A DNA stretch of 64,000 bases from contig JAFLCC010000008.1 in NCBI GenBank assembly GCA_017302835.1, positions 1 through 64,000 on the forward strand. Direction: 5' to 3'. The stretch is from Deltaproteobacteria bacterium (GTDB lineage: Bacteria; Bdellovibrionota; Bdellovibrionia; Bdellovibrionales; Bdellovibrionaceae). The stretch's first letter is position 1. Each line of letters begins with the position of its first letter. Positions 32,953-40,939 of this stretch are shown here, one piece after another. The notes below the pieces were generated by a model. The model was given only the letters and a program-made list of their open reading frames with translations, did no database searches and was not told where the DNA came from. Position numbers and translations under genes: made by a program.

Positions 32953-34254
32953 TTATAAACTCTGAATGATTTGATTGGCTTCAGAGTAATTTTCAGGAGC
33001 GACATACAATCGATCGATGACCCTGGTGCCTTCGTATTTTTTAAAAATTTCGGTGGAGTCATTAATAGGTGTTGGTTTAGTCCATTTATCGTAGGGATCC
33101 ACCACATAAATATCCATGGCTTTGTCCTCAACCGAACCAGAATGATATTTTGATAACCGAGCGTGGGAAGAAGCCCAGATGACTTCGATTCCTTGAGCTT
33201 CTATAATTTTCTTGGCCTTTTCACAACGCTTATTCATTCCTATATTATGAAGTTCAAGCAAGACCCTAAATGGCTTTCTTTGCGAAATTCGCTTGGCCCA
33301 AGGATTTTCTGAATTAGAAAGGTGTTCATAAAGTTTATAGTCATTATATTTTAAGTACTCTGATATATCAGCAGGTATGAAAAATTGGCAGTCCTTTGAA
33401 GACAAATATTTATTTAGCATTTCCTCGTAAATAATACTTTTATGATGAAAGTAAACCATCAAGTGCATGTGATGACGTGAAATTAAAAAATCATCAAAAG
33501 AGTATAAGGCCCTGCGACTGATGGCTAAATAAAGTTTCTGATCGACAATATGAAAAGTTAAGTTTTGAATCAGCCATTCGATATCCACTTTTCCATAATT
33601 AGTTCCACAAAAGTAAGAATCACGCTCTAAATAGTCCATTCTGTCAGCATCAAGTTCTGAGCTTATTATTTGACTTAATATGGGTCGGAAGTCCATCTGA
33701 CCATCCATGAAAAAATCATCCGTTGCGGGCAAAGTCTTATCGATTAAGCAGGCCACATGGTAAGGCGTAAATTCAAAATTATTTTTAATAGCCTCTGCAA
33801 TACTCGAGTCAGTCAGGAATTTTAAAGTGTAATCTTCATGGTTGGCTCTTCGGTTTTGATTGTTTTCGTCGTTATAGATTTTAATCTTGAGGTCTTCAAT
33901 TTTAGGCATGACTTGTTCGGTGGTATGGCTTAAGGGTCCGTGGCCGAGGTCATGTAATAAAGCACCCAAACGGCAAGCCTGACGAAGTTGTGTTTTCTTC
34001 GATGATTTAGAGGCCGACTTCACAGTCGATTTCGTAAAGGGATAAATTCTAAAAATAGCATCAAAAATTTGCCCAGAAATATGACAAACTCCTAAGGAAT
34101 GCAAGTAGCGGTTATGAGTCGCTCCCGGAAAACTAAACTCAGAAAAACCAAGCTGTTTGATCGCGCGCAGTCTTTGAAATTCTGGAGTATCCAGTATGGC
34201 AACCTCAGCATCTGAAAAAAATAATGAACCATGAAGGGGATCTCTAATTTCCAT
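32953..34254 (-). CDS. HD-domain phosphohydrolase (dGTPase/SAMHD1-like)
   Basis: 433 residues. The HD metal site is intact: His52 (RYLHSLGV), HD at 101-102 within LLHDLGHGPLSHTTE, and the distant Asp in SSELDADRMDYLERDS. The N-terminal MEIRDPLHGSLFFSDAEVAI and PEFQRLRAIKQLG are typical of the bacterial HD proteins related to YwfO and SAMHD1, which hydrolyse dNTPs or related nucleotides. The substrate is not determined by sequence. The C-terminal 100 residues are less conserved. It stands between the thiolase and the flagellin gene. Confidence 0.88.
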   Translation of the reverse strand: MEIRDPLHGSLFFSDAEVAILDTPEFQRLRAIKQLGFSEFSFPGATHNRYLHSLGVCHISGQIFDAIFRIYPFTKSTVKSASKSSKKTQLRQACRLGALLHDLGHGPLSHTTEQVMPKIEDLKIKIYNDENNQNRRANHEDYTLKFLTDSSIAEAIKNNFEFTPYHVACLIDKTLPATDDFFMDGQMDFRPILSQIISSELDADRMDYLERDSYFCGTNYGKVDIEWLIQNLTFHIVDQKLYLAISRRALYSFDDFLISRHHMHLMVYFHHKSIIYEEMLNKYLSSKDCQFFIPADISEYLKYNDYKLYEHLSNSENPWAKRISQRKPFRVLLELHNIGMNKRCEKAKKIIEAQGIEVIWASSHARLSKYHSGSVEDKAMDIYVVDPYDKWTKPTPINDSTEIFKKYEGTRVIDRLYVAPENYSEANQIIQSL

Positions 34255-34537
34255 AAATTATTTCCTCGATAGATACCTTGAGATAAATAGTCTTTTAGAT
34301 CTCGTCAAATAGATCATTTAGATCTTTCTTAAATAACATGAGATTTCTAAGCTTCAAAGTCCTTATATTAGATTTAGTCACTAATTTGAAAATTAAAGGT
34401 CCAGATTTTCTCATTATGGCTCAAGTTTTTTTTAAGTGTCCCGATCTGAGATTTAAGAGATAAAACACCCATAGGAATCATTAAGATTCCGTCGCTCTCT
34501 AAGGATGGAGAGGGATTAACTCAAGGAGGAGGAATTT
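34255..34537 (+). other. Flagellin promoter and leader region
   Basis: 283 bases between the HD gene and flagellin. They contain the sigma-28-like promoter (34421-34447), several AGATCT/GATCT-type words near 34290-34325, and the leader with the Shine-Dalgarno AAGGAGGAGG. No gene is visible. Confidence 0.5.
34421..34447 (+). promoter_or_regulatory. Candidate sigma-28 (FliA) promoter of the flagellin gene
   Basis: TCAA (34421-34424), a 15-base spacer and CCCGATCT (34440-34447) match the flagellar consensus TAAA-N15-GCCGATAA in 3 of 4 and 5 of 8 positions, including the CCGAT core. It lies about 90 bases before the start codon, leaving a leader that has a small hairpin (CTCTC...GAGAG) and a strong Shine-Dalgarno (AAGGAGGAGG). 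Confidence 0.6.
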
Positions 34538-35386
34538 ATGGGATTGCGTATTAATACAAATACGGCTTCTTTAAACGCCCAAAGGGTTCTTTGGGGCACG
34601 AAGTCGGGACTTGATAAGAGCATGGAAAAGCTCGCTTCAGGTTACCGGATTAATCGAGCCGGAGATGATGCCGCGGGCTTGGCCATCTCAGAAAATTTAA
34701 AAGCTCAAGTTCGAGGTTTGAAACAAGCCTCAAGAAATGCCCAAGATGGTATTTCCTTAGTGCAAGTCGCAGAGGGTGCGATGAACGAAGTTTCTTCAAT
34801 CCTCATCAGGCTGCGAGAACTTGCCGTTCAAGCCGCTTCAGACACGATCGGGCCCGTTGAAAGGCAATTCCTAAATGTGGAATATGATCAAATGGTTTCC
34901 GAGGTCGATCGGATTGCTGAAGGTACCGAGTTCAATGGAACTCAGTTACTGGCAGGGGTAGGGTCCATACTTGATTTCCAAGTGGGAACTCGAAACAATC
35001 CAGAGATTGATAGAATTTCCTTTGATGCTTCTAAAGCCGATGCGAATTCAGCTGCTCTCGGAGTCAATCTGACGAGCGTTGCGGATAAGGCCTCTGCACA
35101 AAATGCATTGGCAGCGATTGACACAGCCATTGTCAGCGTGTCCGCGATGAGAGCTGATTTTGGAGCGATTCAAAATCGATTGCAATCTACAATTAGTAAC
35201 ATTCAAGTCAACGTTGAAAATATGTCTGCCGCCAATTCTCGAATCAGAGATGTGGACGTGGCTGAAGAAACTTCAGAGATGACTCGAAATAATATTTTAT
35301 TAAATGCTGGTACTTCGGTATTAGCCCAAGCGAATTCACAAGCTAATGTCGCGCTTCAACTCTTGAACAAGTCATTTAATTCCTAA
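34538..35386 (+). CDS. fliC: Flagellin
   Basis: 282 residues: the conserved N-terminal D0/D1 helices (MGLRINTNTASLNAQRVL, RINRAGDDAAGLAISENLKA, SLVQVAEGAMNEVSSIL) and C-terminal D1/D0 (SQANVALQLLNKS at the very end), with almost no hypervariable middle domain. This compact form is typical of Bdellovibrio-type flagellins and some others. It forms the flagellar filament after export through the type III flagellar apparatus. Only one flagellin gene is in this window; related genera carry several. A sigma-28-like promoter precedes it and a terminator follows it. Confidence 0.95.
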   Translation: MGLRINTNTASLNAQRVLWGTKSGLDKSMEKLASGYRINRAGDDAAGLAISENLKAQVRGLKQASRNAQDGISLVQVAEGAMNEVSSILIRLRELAVQAASDTIGPVERQFLNVEYDQMVSEVDRIAEGTEFNGTQLLAGVGSILDFQVGTRNNPEIDRISFDASKADANSAALGVNLTSVADKASAQNALAAIDTAIVSVSAMRADFGAIQNRLQSTISNIQVNVENMSAANSRIRDVDVAEETSEMTRNNILLNAGTSVLAQANSQANVALQLLNKSFNS

Positions 35387-35514
35387 TCCTTTAATTAGGT
35401 TTATTAGGAATTAAATGAACCCGGTTGATCGATCTTGTAGATCAAGATCACCCTCATGAGAATCCCGAAAAGCACAATTTGTGTTAGAGCTTACTTGATC
35501 TGTTTCCTGCGTTT

Positions 35515-35541
35515 GGGGCAGAACTCTGCCCCATTTATTTT
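35515..35541 (+). terminator. Rho-independent terminator downstream of flagellin
   Basis: GGGGCAG (35515-35521), loop AACT and CTGCCCC (35526-35532), followed by ATTTATTTT. It lies about 130 bases after the flagellin stop and touches the stop of the convergent LysR gene. A T-rich tail is present on the forward strand only. Confidence 0.8.
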
Positions 35542-36469
35542 AGCTCTCAAAGAGCAATACTTTTCGCAAATGGGTTAGCAATTTTTTATATAATAATTGC
35601 GAAACAGAATCCATTCTTATAGACACATAAATAGGTTTCGTCACCTTTGAAAGACCTTTCATCTTTAGCTCCACTAAATTTTTATATGAGACATGACTTC
35701 GCGCCAGAATCTCTGGAAGAAATACCAACTGGTCTGTATTTGTTGCCAACGTGATAGCTGCATCCGCAGTAGCTGTTTCCATCCCCTTAATTCTTTTTGA
35801 AAATGTTACTGGGAAATGGTCATTACCGAAAAACAATCCCTCTTGAGTCCAGTAAACGGGAACCACAAAAGGAAATTTGAGAATTTTCTCCATATTTAAT
35901 GGTGTATTTTGAAGTAATGGATGATTTCTTCTTGCTAAAAGACGCCACTCCAGATTTCCAAGAAGCTCGCTTTGCCAACTTTTGGGCCAATCTAATTTAC
36001 CAATATGAATGGCAATTTCAAACGCCCCTTTGAGTCCCATCATGATGAGTTGATCTGGTGAAAAATCGATGATTCGAAAATTTTCAATATTTTTTGAATC
36101 GAGCGACATTTTTGAAACGGCATTGGCAACCAAATGGGACGAAATAAATGAAGGGCTGCCAATGGATATAATGGATTTGCTTTTTTTTGAAAACGGTCCT
36201 TGTCGGATATCCTGAAATTGTTTTGAAAACTTAATAATTTTATCTGCTAATGTTAAGAATTCATGACCTTGGGTCGTGAGCAAAATTCCTGTTAAAGAGC
36301 GATCTATTAATTTTGTTTGTAATTTCAATTCCAAACTTTTAATTACTTTTGAGATCTGCCCCGGATGAAGAGATTTTCTTCTAGCTAACTCCCGAATGGA
36401 TTTAATATTTGAAAGCTCAATAAATAAATTCATTTCAGCCAAAGTGATTTTATACAGGGAATCTTGCAT
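35540..36469 (-). CDS. LysR-family transcriptional regulator, divergent from ribA
   Basis: 309 residues from the ATG at 36469; longer frames exist but lack support. N-terminal winged helix (about 10-65): AEMNLFIELSNIKSIRELAR, RKSLHPGQISKVIKSLELKL. The C-terminal part has the periplasmic-binding-like effector fold. It is transcribed away from a RibA/RibD-reductase pair across an intergenic region with a clear dyad, the standard LysR arrangement in which the regulator controls both its own gene and its divergent neighbour in response to a pathway metabolite. Confidence 0.88.
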   Translation of the reverse strand: MQDSLYKITLAEMNLFIELSNIKSIRELARRKSLHPGQISKVIKSLELKLQTKLIDRSLTGILLTTQGHEFLTLADKIIKFSKQFQDIRQGPFSKKSKSIISIGSPSFISSHLVANAVSKMSLDSKNIENFRIIDFSPDQLIMMGLKGAFEIAIHIGKLDWPKSWQSELLGNLEWRLLARRNHPLLQNTPLNMEKILKFPFVVPVYWTQEGLFFGNDHFPVTFSKRIKGMETATADAAITLATNTDQLVFLPEILARSHVSYKNLVELKMKGLSKVTKPIYVSIRMDSVSQLLYKKLLTHLRKVLLFES

Positions 36470-36484
36470 TCTCGATTTCTTTCT

Positions 36485-36555
36485 TTCTTGGCTGTGATTA
36501 CCAAGAAGGTTTTTTTTTAAAAAAAGTGTTTCCAAATTTGATACACCCGTTTCCA
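36485..36555. promoter_or_regulatory. Candidate LysR operators between the LysR gene and ribA
   Basis: TTCTTGG (36485-36491) and CCAAGAA (36501-36507) form a perfect inverted repeat with a 9-base spacer, within the 143 bases between the two divergent genes. To its right GTTTCCA occurs twice, at 36528-36534 and 36549-36555, 21 bases (two helical turns) apart. This is the usual layout of recognition and activation sites for a LysR-type protein. Confidence 0.5.
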
Positions 36556-36612
36556 CATTTACCATCTATGCAAAGAAAGTTAAAGGGAATAATAGTGTTG
36601 ATAGGAGGAAAC

Positions 36613-37251
36613 ATGACAAAAACAAGCGTTAGAAGAAATGTACTTATAGCCAATAAAAAAGGGGACACCCGATTTGTCACCTTTAACGATCTTTCCGATC
36701 AAAAAGAACATATAGCACTCGTCTTTAAACAAGATGAACTCAGGATTTCAGGGGCCACTCCCCTAGTGAGAATCCATTCTGAATGTTTTACGGGCGATAT
36801 TTTTGGATCTTCCCGATGTGACTGTGGAGATCAATTGGATGAAGCTATTGAAACCATGATGATTAAAGGCGGAATCATTATATACTTAAGACAAGAAGGT
36901 AGAGGGATTGGTTTGTATTCAAAAATTGATGCCTATGAACTTCAAGATAAAGGCTATGATACCTTTGAGGCCAACGAAGCCTTGGGGCACTTGGCAGACG
37001 ATAGATCCTTTCATGTGGCGCAAGAAATGTTGTCGGCATTAGGAATTCATAAAATAAAATTGCTTACAAACAATCCAGAGAAAGCCAGCCAGTTGATTCA
37101 ATTAGGTATTGAAATAGAGGAAGTTGTTAAAACAGGCGTTTATCTTAAAAAAGAGAACTTTAATTACTTAATGACAAAGGCCAAAAAAGGAAACCATAAA
37201 TTGGATTTAAATTCTATTATCAATTTTAAAAAATCAATGGAGCTAAAATGA
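36613..37251 (+). CDS. ribA: GTP cyclohydrolase II
   Basis: 212 residues from the ATG at 36613, which has AGGAGG 7 bases upstream; the longer frame starting at 36526 overlaps the divergent promoter. The zinc site CFTGDIFGSSRCDC (Cys58, Cys69, Cys71) and the GTP-handling stretch RQEGRGIGL (93-101) are intact. It opens the imidazole ring of GTP, releasing formate and pyrophosphate, and yields 2,5-diamino-6-ribosylamino-4-pyrimidinone 5'-phosphate, the start of riboflavin and several related pathways. It is a stand-alone domain, not fused to RibB. The RibD-like gene overlaps its stop by 4 bases. Confidence 0.93.
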   Translation: MTKTSVRRNVLIANKKGDTRFVTFNDLSDQKEHIALVFKQDELRISGATPLVRIHSECFTGDIFGSSRCDCGDQLDEAIETMMIKGGIIIYLRQEGRGIGLYSKIDAYELQDKGYDTFEANEALGHLADDRSFHVAQEMLSALGIHKIKLLTNNPEKASQLIQLGIEIEEVVKTGVYLKKENFNYLMTKAKKGNHKLDLNSIINFKKSMELK

Positions 37252-37937
37252 AATTACAATTTGATTTAAAATGGGCTCAATCTTTAGATGGTCAGTTGTG
37301 TGATGATAATTACAAATCAAAGTGGTTAACTGGTGATAAAGAACTTATTCGAACTCATGAAATTCGCAAACAATATTCTGCGGTTCTCGTTGGGGCAAAT
37401 ACTTTTATTCAAGACTTTTCTAAATTAACAGTCAGGAAAGTAGAGCTAGAAAGTGAAGAAAGACAACCTGTCAGGATTATTTTGGATTTAAATAATTCCT
37501 TGTTAAAGCAGATTAAAAACAAAGAGATCGCAAAAGAATTACTCACGGGCGACCGAAACACCTACATCATCTCTACAGAAAAAAAGGAAGATGATTGTTG
37601 GAATGAAAAAGTTTATTTTATACCTTGTCACTTTAATTTTTCATCAGATCAAAATAAAATTAAAAATGAACTCATTAAAGTGTTTAGTATTATTTCTAAA
37701 GTGGAAAACAGAAAGATCGAACGCGTTTTAGTCGAAGGCGGAGCTAAAACCCTTTGTTTTTTTCTTGATAAAAAACTATTTCATAAAATTTTTATTTCCT
37801 TAGCACCCGTTATCATTGGAGGAAATAAAAATCGAATTTATTTAAACAGAACTTTTACTAACCGTCTCAAGCTAGAAACAAAAGACATACAGGTCTTAGG
37901 AAAAGATATCTTCACTGAATTTAACAGTTTTAGTTAA
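37248..37937 (+). CDS. RibD-like reductase domain protein, without deaminase
   Basis: 229 residues, only the C-terminal RibD (DHFR-like reductase) domain. Its markers: SLDGQL (12-17), WLTG (26-29), VGANTFIQD, ILDLNNSLL, then VLVEGGAKTLCFFLDK and SLAPVIIGGNK near the end. It normally reduces the ribosyl side chain of the GTP-derived pyrimidine. The deaminase domain is missing, so this pathway must obtain deamination from another enzyme or not need it. The ATGA overlap with ribA shows co-translation. The pair could serve riboflavin synthesis or a dedicated pyrimidine/pterin-type product. Confidence 0.82.
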   Translation: MKLQFDLKWAQSLDGQLCDDNYKSKWLTGDKELIRTHEIRKQYSAVLVGANTFIQDFSKLTVRKVELESEERQPVRIILDLNNSLLKQIKNKEIAKELLTGDRNTYIISTEKKEDDCWNEKVYFIPCHFNFSSDQNKIKNELIKVFSIISKVENRKIERVLVEGGAKTLCFFLDKKLFHKIFISLAPVIIGGNKNRIYLNRTFTNRLKLETKDIQVLGKDIFTEFNSFS

Positions 37938-38023
37938 TTGTTTTCTTTATTTATTCAGATAGTTCGTCAATATAAACAGTTAGTTTGTACATTTTTTATA
38001 ATCACTCATTGAAAGGAGCTAAA

Positions 38024-38440
38024 ATGAAAACTAATATCCTAGTTTCAAAATTATTTCGTCGTCAGTTAATCTATTTTTTTTACTTTATTATCATGAGTCA
38101 TTCATCAATTACAAAATTAATGGAACCCAAAACTCCTTCTTGGTTTGTTGATCAATTTAAAAATACCATCATTAATCTAATTCCGGAATTAGTTCCATCC
38201 TCATTTTACTTAATTGGAATTTTCGAACTGACAATTGGAATCCTTTTTCTGTCGTGCGTATTTCTTAAGAACAACAAGCAACTATTCGTTTCAAAACTAG
38301 CTTTTTCTTTTGTTTTAGTTCTATTTATAATGCTTAGCTTTGGCCAAAGAATCTCTGGAAACTTCCAAGACTCAGCTATTTTATTCTTTTATTTTACCGC
38401 AAGCCTTTATCTGGAATCCTTTGTTAGCGAAAGCTGTTAG
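38024..38440 (+). CDS. DoxX-like four-helix membrane protein
   Basis: 138 residues from the ATG at 38024, which has AAAGGAGC upstream; a longer frame at 37985 lacks this. Four hydrophobic segments are visible (about 12-32, 55-80, 85-105, 110-132). The first contains YFFYFIIMSHSSITKLM, and the region IPELVPSSFYLIGIFELTIG matches DoxX-like proteins. DoxX-like proteins are often found in redox or quinone-linked neighbourhoods. Adjacent to the RibA/RibD pair, it may be part of the same regulated group, but it has its own ribosome site and 86 bases of gap. Confidence 0.6.
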   Translation: MKTNILVSKLFRRQLIYFFYFIIMSHSSITKLMEPKTPSWFVDQFKNTIINLIPELVPSSFYLIGIFELTIGILFLSCVFLKNNKQLFVSKLAFSFVLVLFIMLSFGQRISGNFQDSAILFFYFTASLYLESFVSESC

Positions 38441-38473
38441 CAAAGATCAAAAAACCAAATAAATGAATCGTGA

Positions 38474-38671
38474 TTATTTTTTTAGCGGACAGGTATTTAA
38501 ACCAAACAAAGTATATAAAGGACAAAAATGGAATAACCCAGTTGCCAAAGGAATAATTCCAATAAATCCCCATACCTTTAAATCTTCTGGGCCTACAAAC
38601 GCAAAAATTAACAAGGCCATGCCAACAACAATTCTTGCAACTCTATCGATACTGCCAACATTTTTTTTCAC
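38474..38671 (-). CDS. DUF2892-type small membrane protein
   Basis: 65 residues. The DUF2892 pattern is visible in full: an N-terminal NVGSIDRVARIVVGMALL, a second helix VWGFIGIIPLATGLF and a C-terminal FCPLYTLFGLNTCP. Family members are two-helix membrane proteins, often fused to or beside rhodanese or sulfur-metabolism proteins. A forward-strand reading frame of similar size overlaps it but has no such features, so the reverse-strand gene is the real one. Confidence 0.8.
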   Translation of the reverse strand: MKKNVGSIDRVARIVVGMALLIFAFVGPEDLKVWGFIGIIPLATGLFHFCPLYTLFGLNTCPLKK

Positions 38672-38739
38672 AAAGACTCCTTTTCGAAATTTTAGAACAC
38701 ATTCTTATGAAACATAAAAAAAGGTTAGCACAAAAAAAT

Positions 38740-39393
38740 TCACATTGAAACTAAGAAAGCGAGATAAAATCCCAGATTGAAGAAAAAATGTATCAACATT
38801 CCTCCTAAAATAGAGTTATGTTTATAAACAAAATACCCGCAACTAAGTCCTAGAATAAGCGTATAAACTGTTTGATACATAACAAAGGGGTGTATTTCCT
38901 TCGGTGCAAACCAGATGGCATGCAGATGTGAATAAGAAAAAACAATGGAAGTGATGACCCAAGATAAAAAAGGTCTCTTGGTTAAAGAATCTGTCGGCTT
39001 CCAGAGAAAGAATCTAAAAATAAGCTCTTCCAGAATTGGCGATATTAAAAGAAGAAATGCAATCGTTTGGACTCCTTGCAAATCAAATGGAATCAGAATA
39101 TTTGAAAAAACTGCAAATTTAAAAATTGCAAATCCAAAAATTAAACTACCTATAGAACTAAGAAAAATGGATCGATGAAATTTAAAAAGTTCACGAAAAG
39201 AATTCCAAGAAAGGATAATGGAAAAGGCAACAAGAAGAGCTTCCAAAATATAAGAAGCAAATTCCCCTAGCGAATCTAAATTCGATGTAAATCCAAATCG
39301 AATAACGAGGTAAAGAAAGGCAAGCCCATTCCAAATAACTGTTCTTGATTTCAATTTGTAGTTCAATGCAGGGTTCAATTTAGCCACCATCAA
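38740..39393 (-). CDS. CPBP-family intramembrane metalloprotease
   Basis: 217 residues with seven or eight hydrophobic segments. The CPBP motif EELIFR (Glu122, Glu123, Arg127) and the later His motifs (SYSHLHAIW, and HFFFN near the C-terminus) are present, as in Rce1/Abi-type proteases. Such proteins act within the membrane, sometimes in bacteriocin self-protection or in processing of prenylated or lipidated substrates; in bacteria the substrate is usually unknown. It lies in a cluster of small membrane proteins between the ribA region and the DUF1826-like gene. Two adjacent ATG codons start the frame. Confidence 0.85.
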   Translation of the reverse strand: MMVAKLNPALNYKLKSRTVIWNGLAFLYLVIRFGFTSNLDSLGEFASYILEALLVAFSIILSWNSFRELFKFHRSIFLSSIGSLIFGFAIFKFAVFSNILIPFDLQGVQTIAFLLLISPILEELIFRFFLWKPTDSLTKRPFLSWVITSIVFSYSHLHAIWFAPKEIHPFVMYQTVYTLILGLSCGYFVYKHNSILGGMLIHFFFNLGFYLAFLVSM

Positions 39394-39450
39394 CCTTCCT
39401 TAACTTTAATTATGTCCATGTTTGTCTAAATATATCTAATTTTTGCTATG

Positions 39451-39469
39451 ATGTCATAAAGAATGACAT
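39451..39469. promoter_or_regulatory. Inverted repeat in the promoter region between CPBP and DUF1826-like genes
   Basis: ATGTCAT (39451-39457) and ATGACAT (39463-39469) form a perfect dyad with a 5-base spacer, just after a weak promoter-like TTGTCT-N19-TATGAT. It could be an operator for either divergent gene. The intergenic region is 241 bases. Confidence 0.35.
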
Positions 39470-39634
39470 GAAGGGTGATATTTTGTTAAAAATGGCTGTT
39501 TCTTAAAAACCTCAAAAAAATGATTTTTGTTCCCAACGATCAGTTCAAAAGTTTAAGTATTTTCAAAGTTTTAACCCTTATCGGGAGCTCTTGGTATATT
39601 GCATAGTTAATGGCGCTCTATTCTGGCAAACTTC

Positions 39635-40603
39635 TTGCGAGTCATACTTTCAGTGAGAACTTCTAATTTAACTTTAAAAGCCTACTTTTCTTTGTTTCTC
39701 GTCTTTTCTTTGAAAGGATTTGCTATCAGTCAAGCTGCTGGAATTGCTTGTCTTGGATTTTATGGGCAAGTCAATTTGGATAAATCGTTTCAAAATGTGA
39801 GTCTTAAAATTCCACTTCAACAAGAAATTGAAGAAGCGCTTTCTGAAATAAATGTCACCAGACCTGGCATCTTTTCTGAGGCTGAGGCCCTTCAGTTTAA
39901 TTTCGGAAACAATATCGACCTAATAATTGGTCAGGCGAAAACAACTAAGAATTTAAAACCGGGAGTTCTTTTTGAGGAGCAAGTTCGAGGGGCAGTCGTT
40001 ACCCCTGCGGCTACTTCAATTAATTTTGAGAGGTCATCGAATTTGTTTGATGAGCTCAGCAGCAATTCTCCTTTTCGAGAATTACTGCTGTATGCACGGG
40101 AACCCCATGATAGAGGAATGATAAGTCAACTTAAGAGTGAAGGTCATCGACTTTCACGAGGATCGGAAAAATACGTTCAAGTGGAAGATAAGGTCATAGT
40201 GCAAAAATTTTTGGAATATTTTGAAAACGAGACTAATATTTCCAGAGATAATGCTAAATATGTGGAAAATGCATTACAACAAATGATAGATTCTGCCCGT
40301 CTTGCTTTTGGTACCGAAAGAAGTCTTAACATATGTGGGATTCGAATACGGTGGAAGCAGGAAGGTGTAGGTAAAGATTATGACATAGTTCATGAAGATT
40401 TTTCGACTACGGTGGCAACCACTCTCTCTTTGATCGGAGCAGGAACAGAGATTTTTTACCAAAATGGAGATGCACTTGAAATTCGCGGAGTGTCAGCAAA
40501 TAAGATCTCTCATATTTTAGGACAGAGAAGCGGGAGACCTGTGAAGCACAGAGCTTCGACTTTATCAGGTAAGCGAATTACTTTACTTATTTTTTGGAAC
40601 TAA
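39635..40603 (+). CDS. Exported DUF1826-like protein
   Basis: 322 residues. A hydrophobic N-terminal segment (AYFSLFLVFSLKGFAISQAA) indicates export, and a long middle (about 40-230) has no recognisable motif. The C-terminal 90 residues resemble DUF1826: IVHEDFSTT (His253, Asp255), GAGTEIF, and KHRASTLSGKRITLLIFWN (His305, Arg314). His-x-Asp...His...Arg is the order of ligands in Fe(II)/2-oxoglutarate-type oxygenases. The usual DUF1826 proteins I know are cytoplasmic and small. The start (TTG at 39635, or GTG at 39653) is uncertain, as no ribosome site is clear. Confidence 0.55.
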   Translation: MRVILSVRTSNLTLKAYFSLFLVFSLKGFAISQAAGIACLGFYGQVNLDKSFQNVSLKIPLQQEIEEALSEINVTRPGIFSEAEALQFNFGNNIDLIIGQAKTTKNLKPGVLFEEQVRGAVVTPAATSINFERSSNLFDELSSNSPFRELLLYAREPHDRGMISQLKSEGHRLSRGSEKYVQVEDKVIVQKFLEYFENETNISRDNAKYVENALQQMIDSARLAFGTERSLNICGIRIRWKQEGVGKDYDIVHEDFSTTVATTLSLIGAGTEIFYQNGDALEIRGVSANKISHILGQRSGRPVKHRASTLSGKRITLLIFWN

Positions 40604-40629
40604 AAATCCACAGGGTTTTCGCGATTCAT

Positions 40630-40872
40630 TCACCAGCTGGAGAATTTTGCAGTTTCATAAAATAGCAAATCGGCTCCGTGTGAAACAAGATTATTGGGAA
40701 TGAAATGTTCTTTAAGGCTTTGATATTGGTGTTCATTTTGGACCCGATAACAAAGGGGATCTATAATCTTATCAGAAAGGTCCATACCCATAGCAGTTAA
40801 CTCTTCTCACAGGGCCTTTAAGAACTGCTAGCCTTCAAAATGAAAGGTGTTGATTACTTTTTGTGTTTCCAT
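40630..40872 (-). pseudogene. Decayed YecM-like (VOC-type) gene remnant
   Basis: Reading the reverse strand from an ATG at 40872, the frame carries stops at codon 15 (TAG), codon 22 (TGA) and codon 81 (TGA), but the segments between keep a YecM-like pattern: a short N-terminal part, then LTAMGMDLSDKIIDPLCYRV, QYQSLKEHFIPNNLVSHG and ADLLFYETAKF. The family normally has about 180-190 residues, so at least half is missing. The rest of 40604-40939 shows no gene. It is best read as a truncated relic between the DUF1826-like gene and the second LysR gene. Confidence 0.55.
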
Positions 40873-40905
40873 AACCTTTTTTGATAAAAATAATATGTGC
40901 TTGTA

Positions 40906-40935
40906 AATTACATTAAAATCGATTTTAATGTAATT
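40906..40935. promoter_or_regulatory. 30-bp perfect palindrome at the start of the second LysR gene
   Basis: AATTACATTAAAATC (40906-40920) is followed directly by its exact reverse complement (40921-40935). It ends 4 bases before the ATG at 40940, so there is no room for a Shine-Dalgarno. The word TAATTATTAATG that links it to the gene also gives a poor ribosome site. It may be an autoregulatory operator over the promoter, or a hairpin that covers the start codon in the mRNA. Confidence 0.65.
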
Positions 40936-40939
40936 ATTA

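Noticed and set aside
38463-38717. Forward-strand frame opposite the DUF2892 gene
   Set aside because: No ribosome site or family match, while the reverse-strand reading carries the full DUF2892 pattern.
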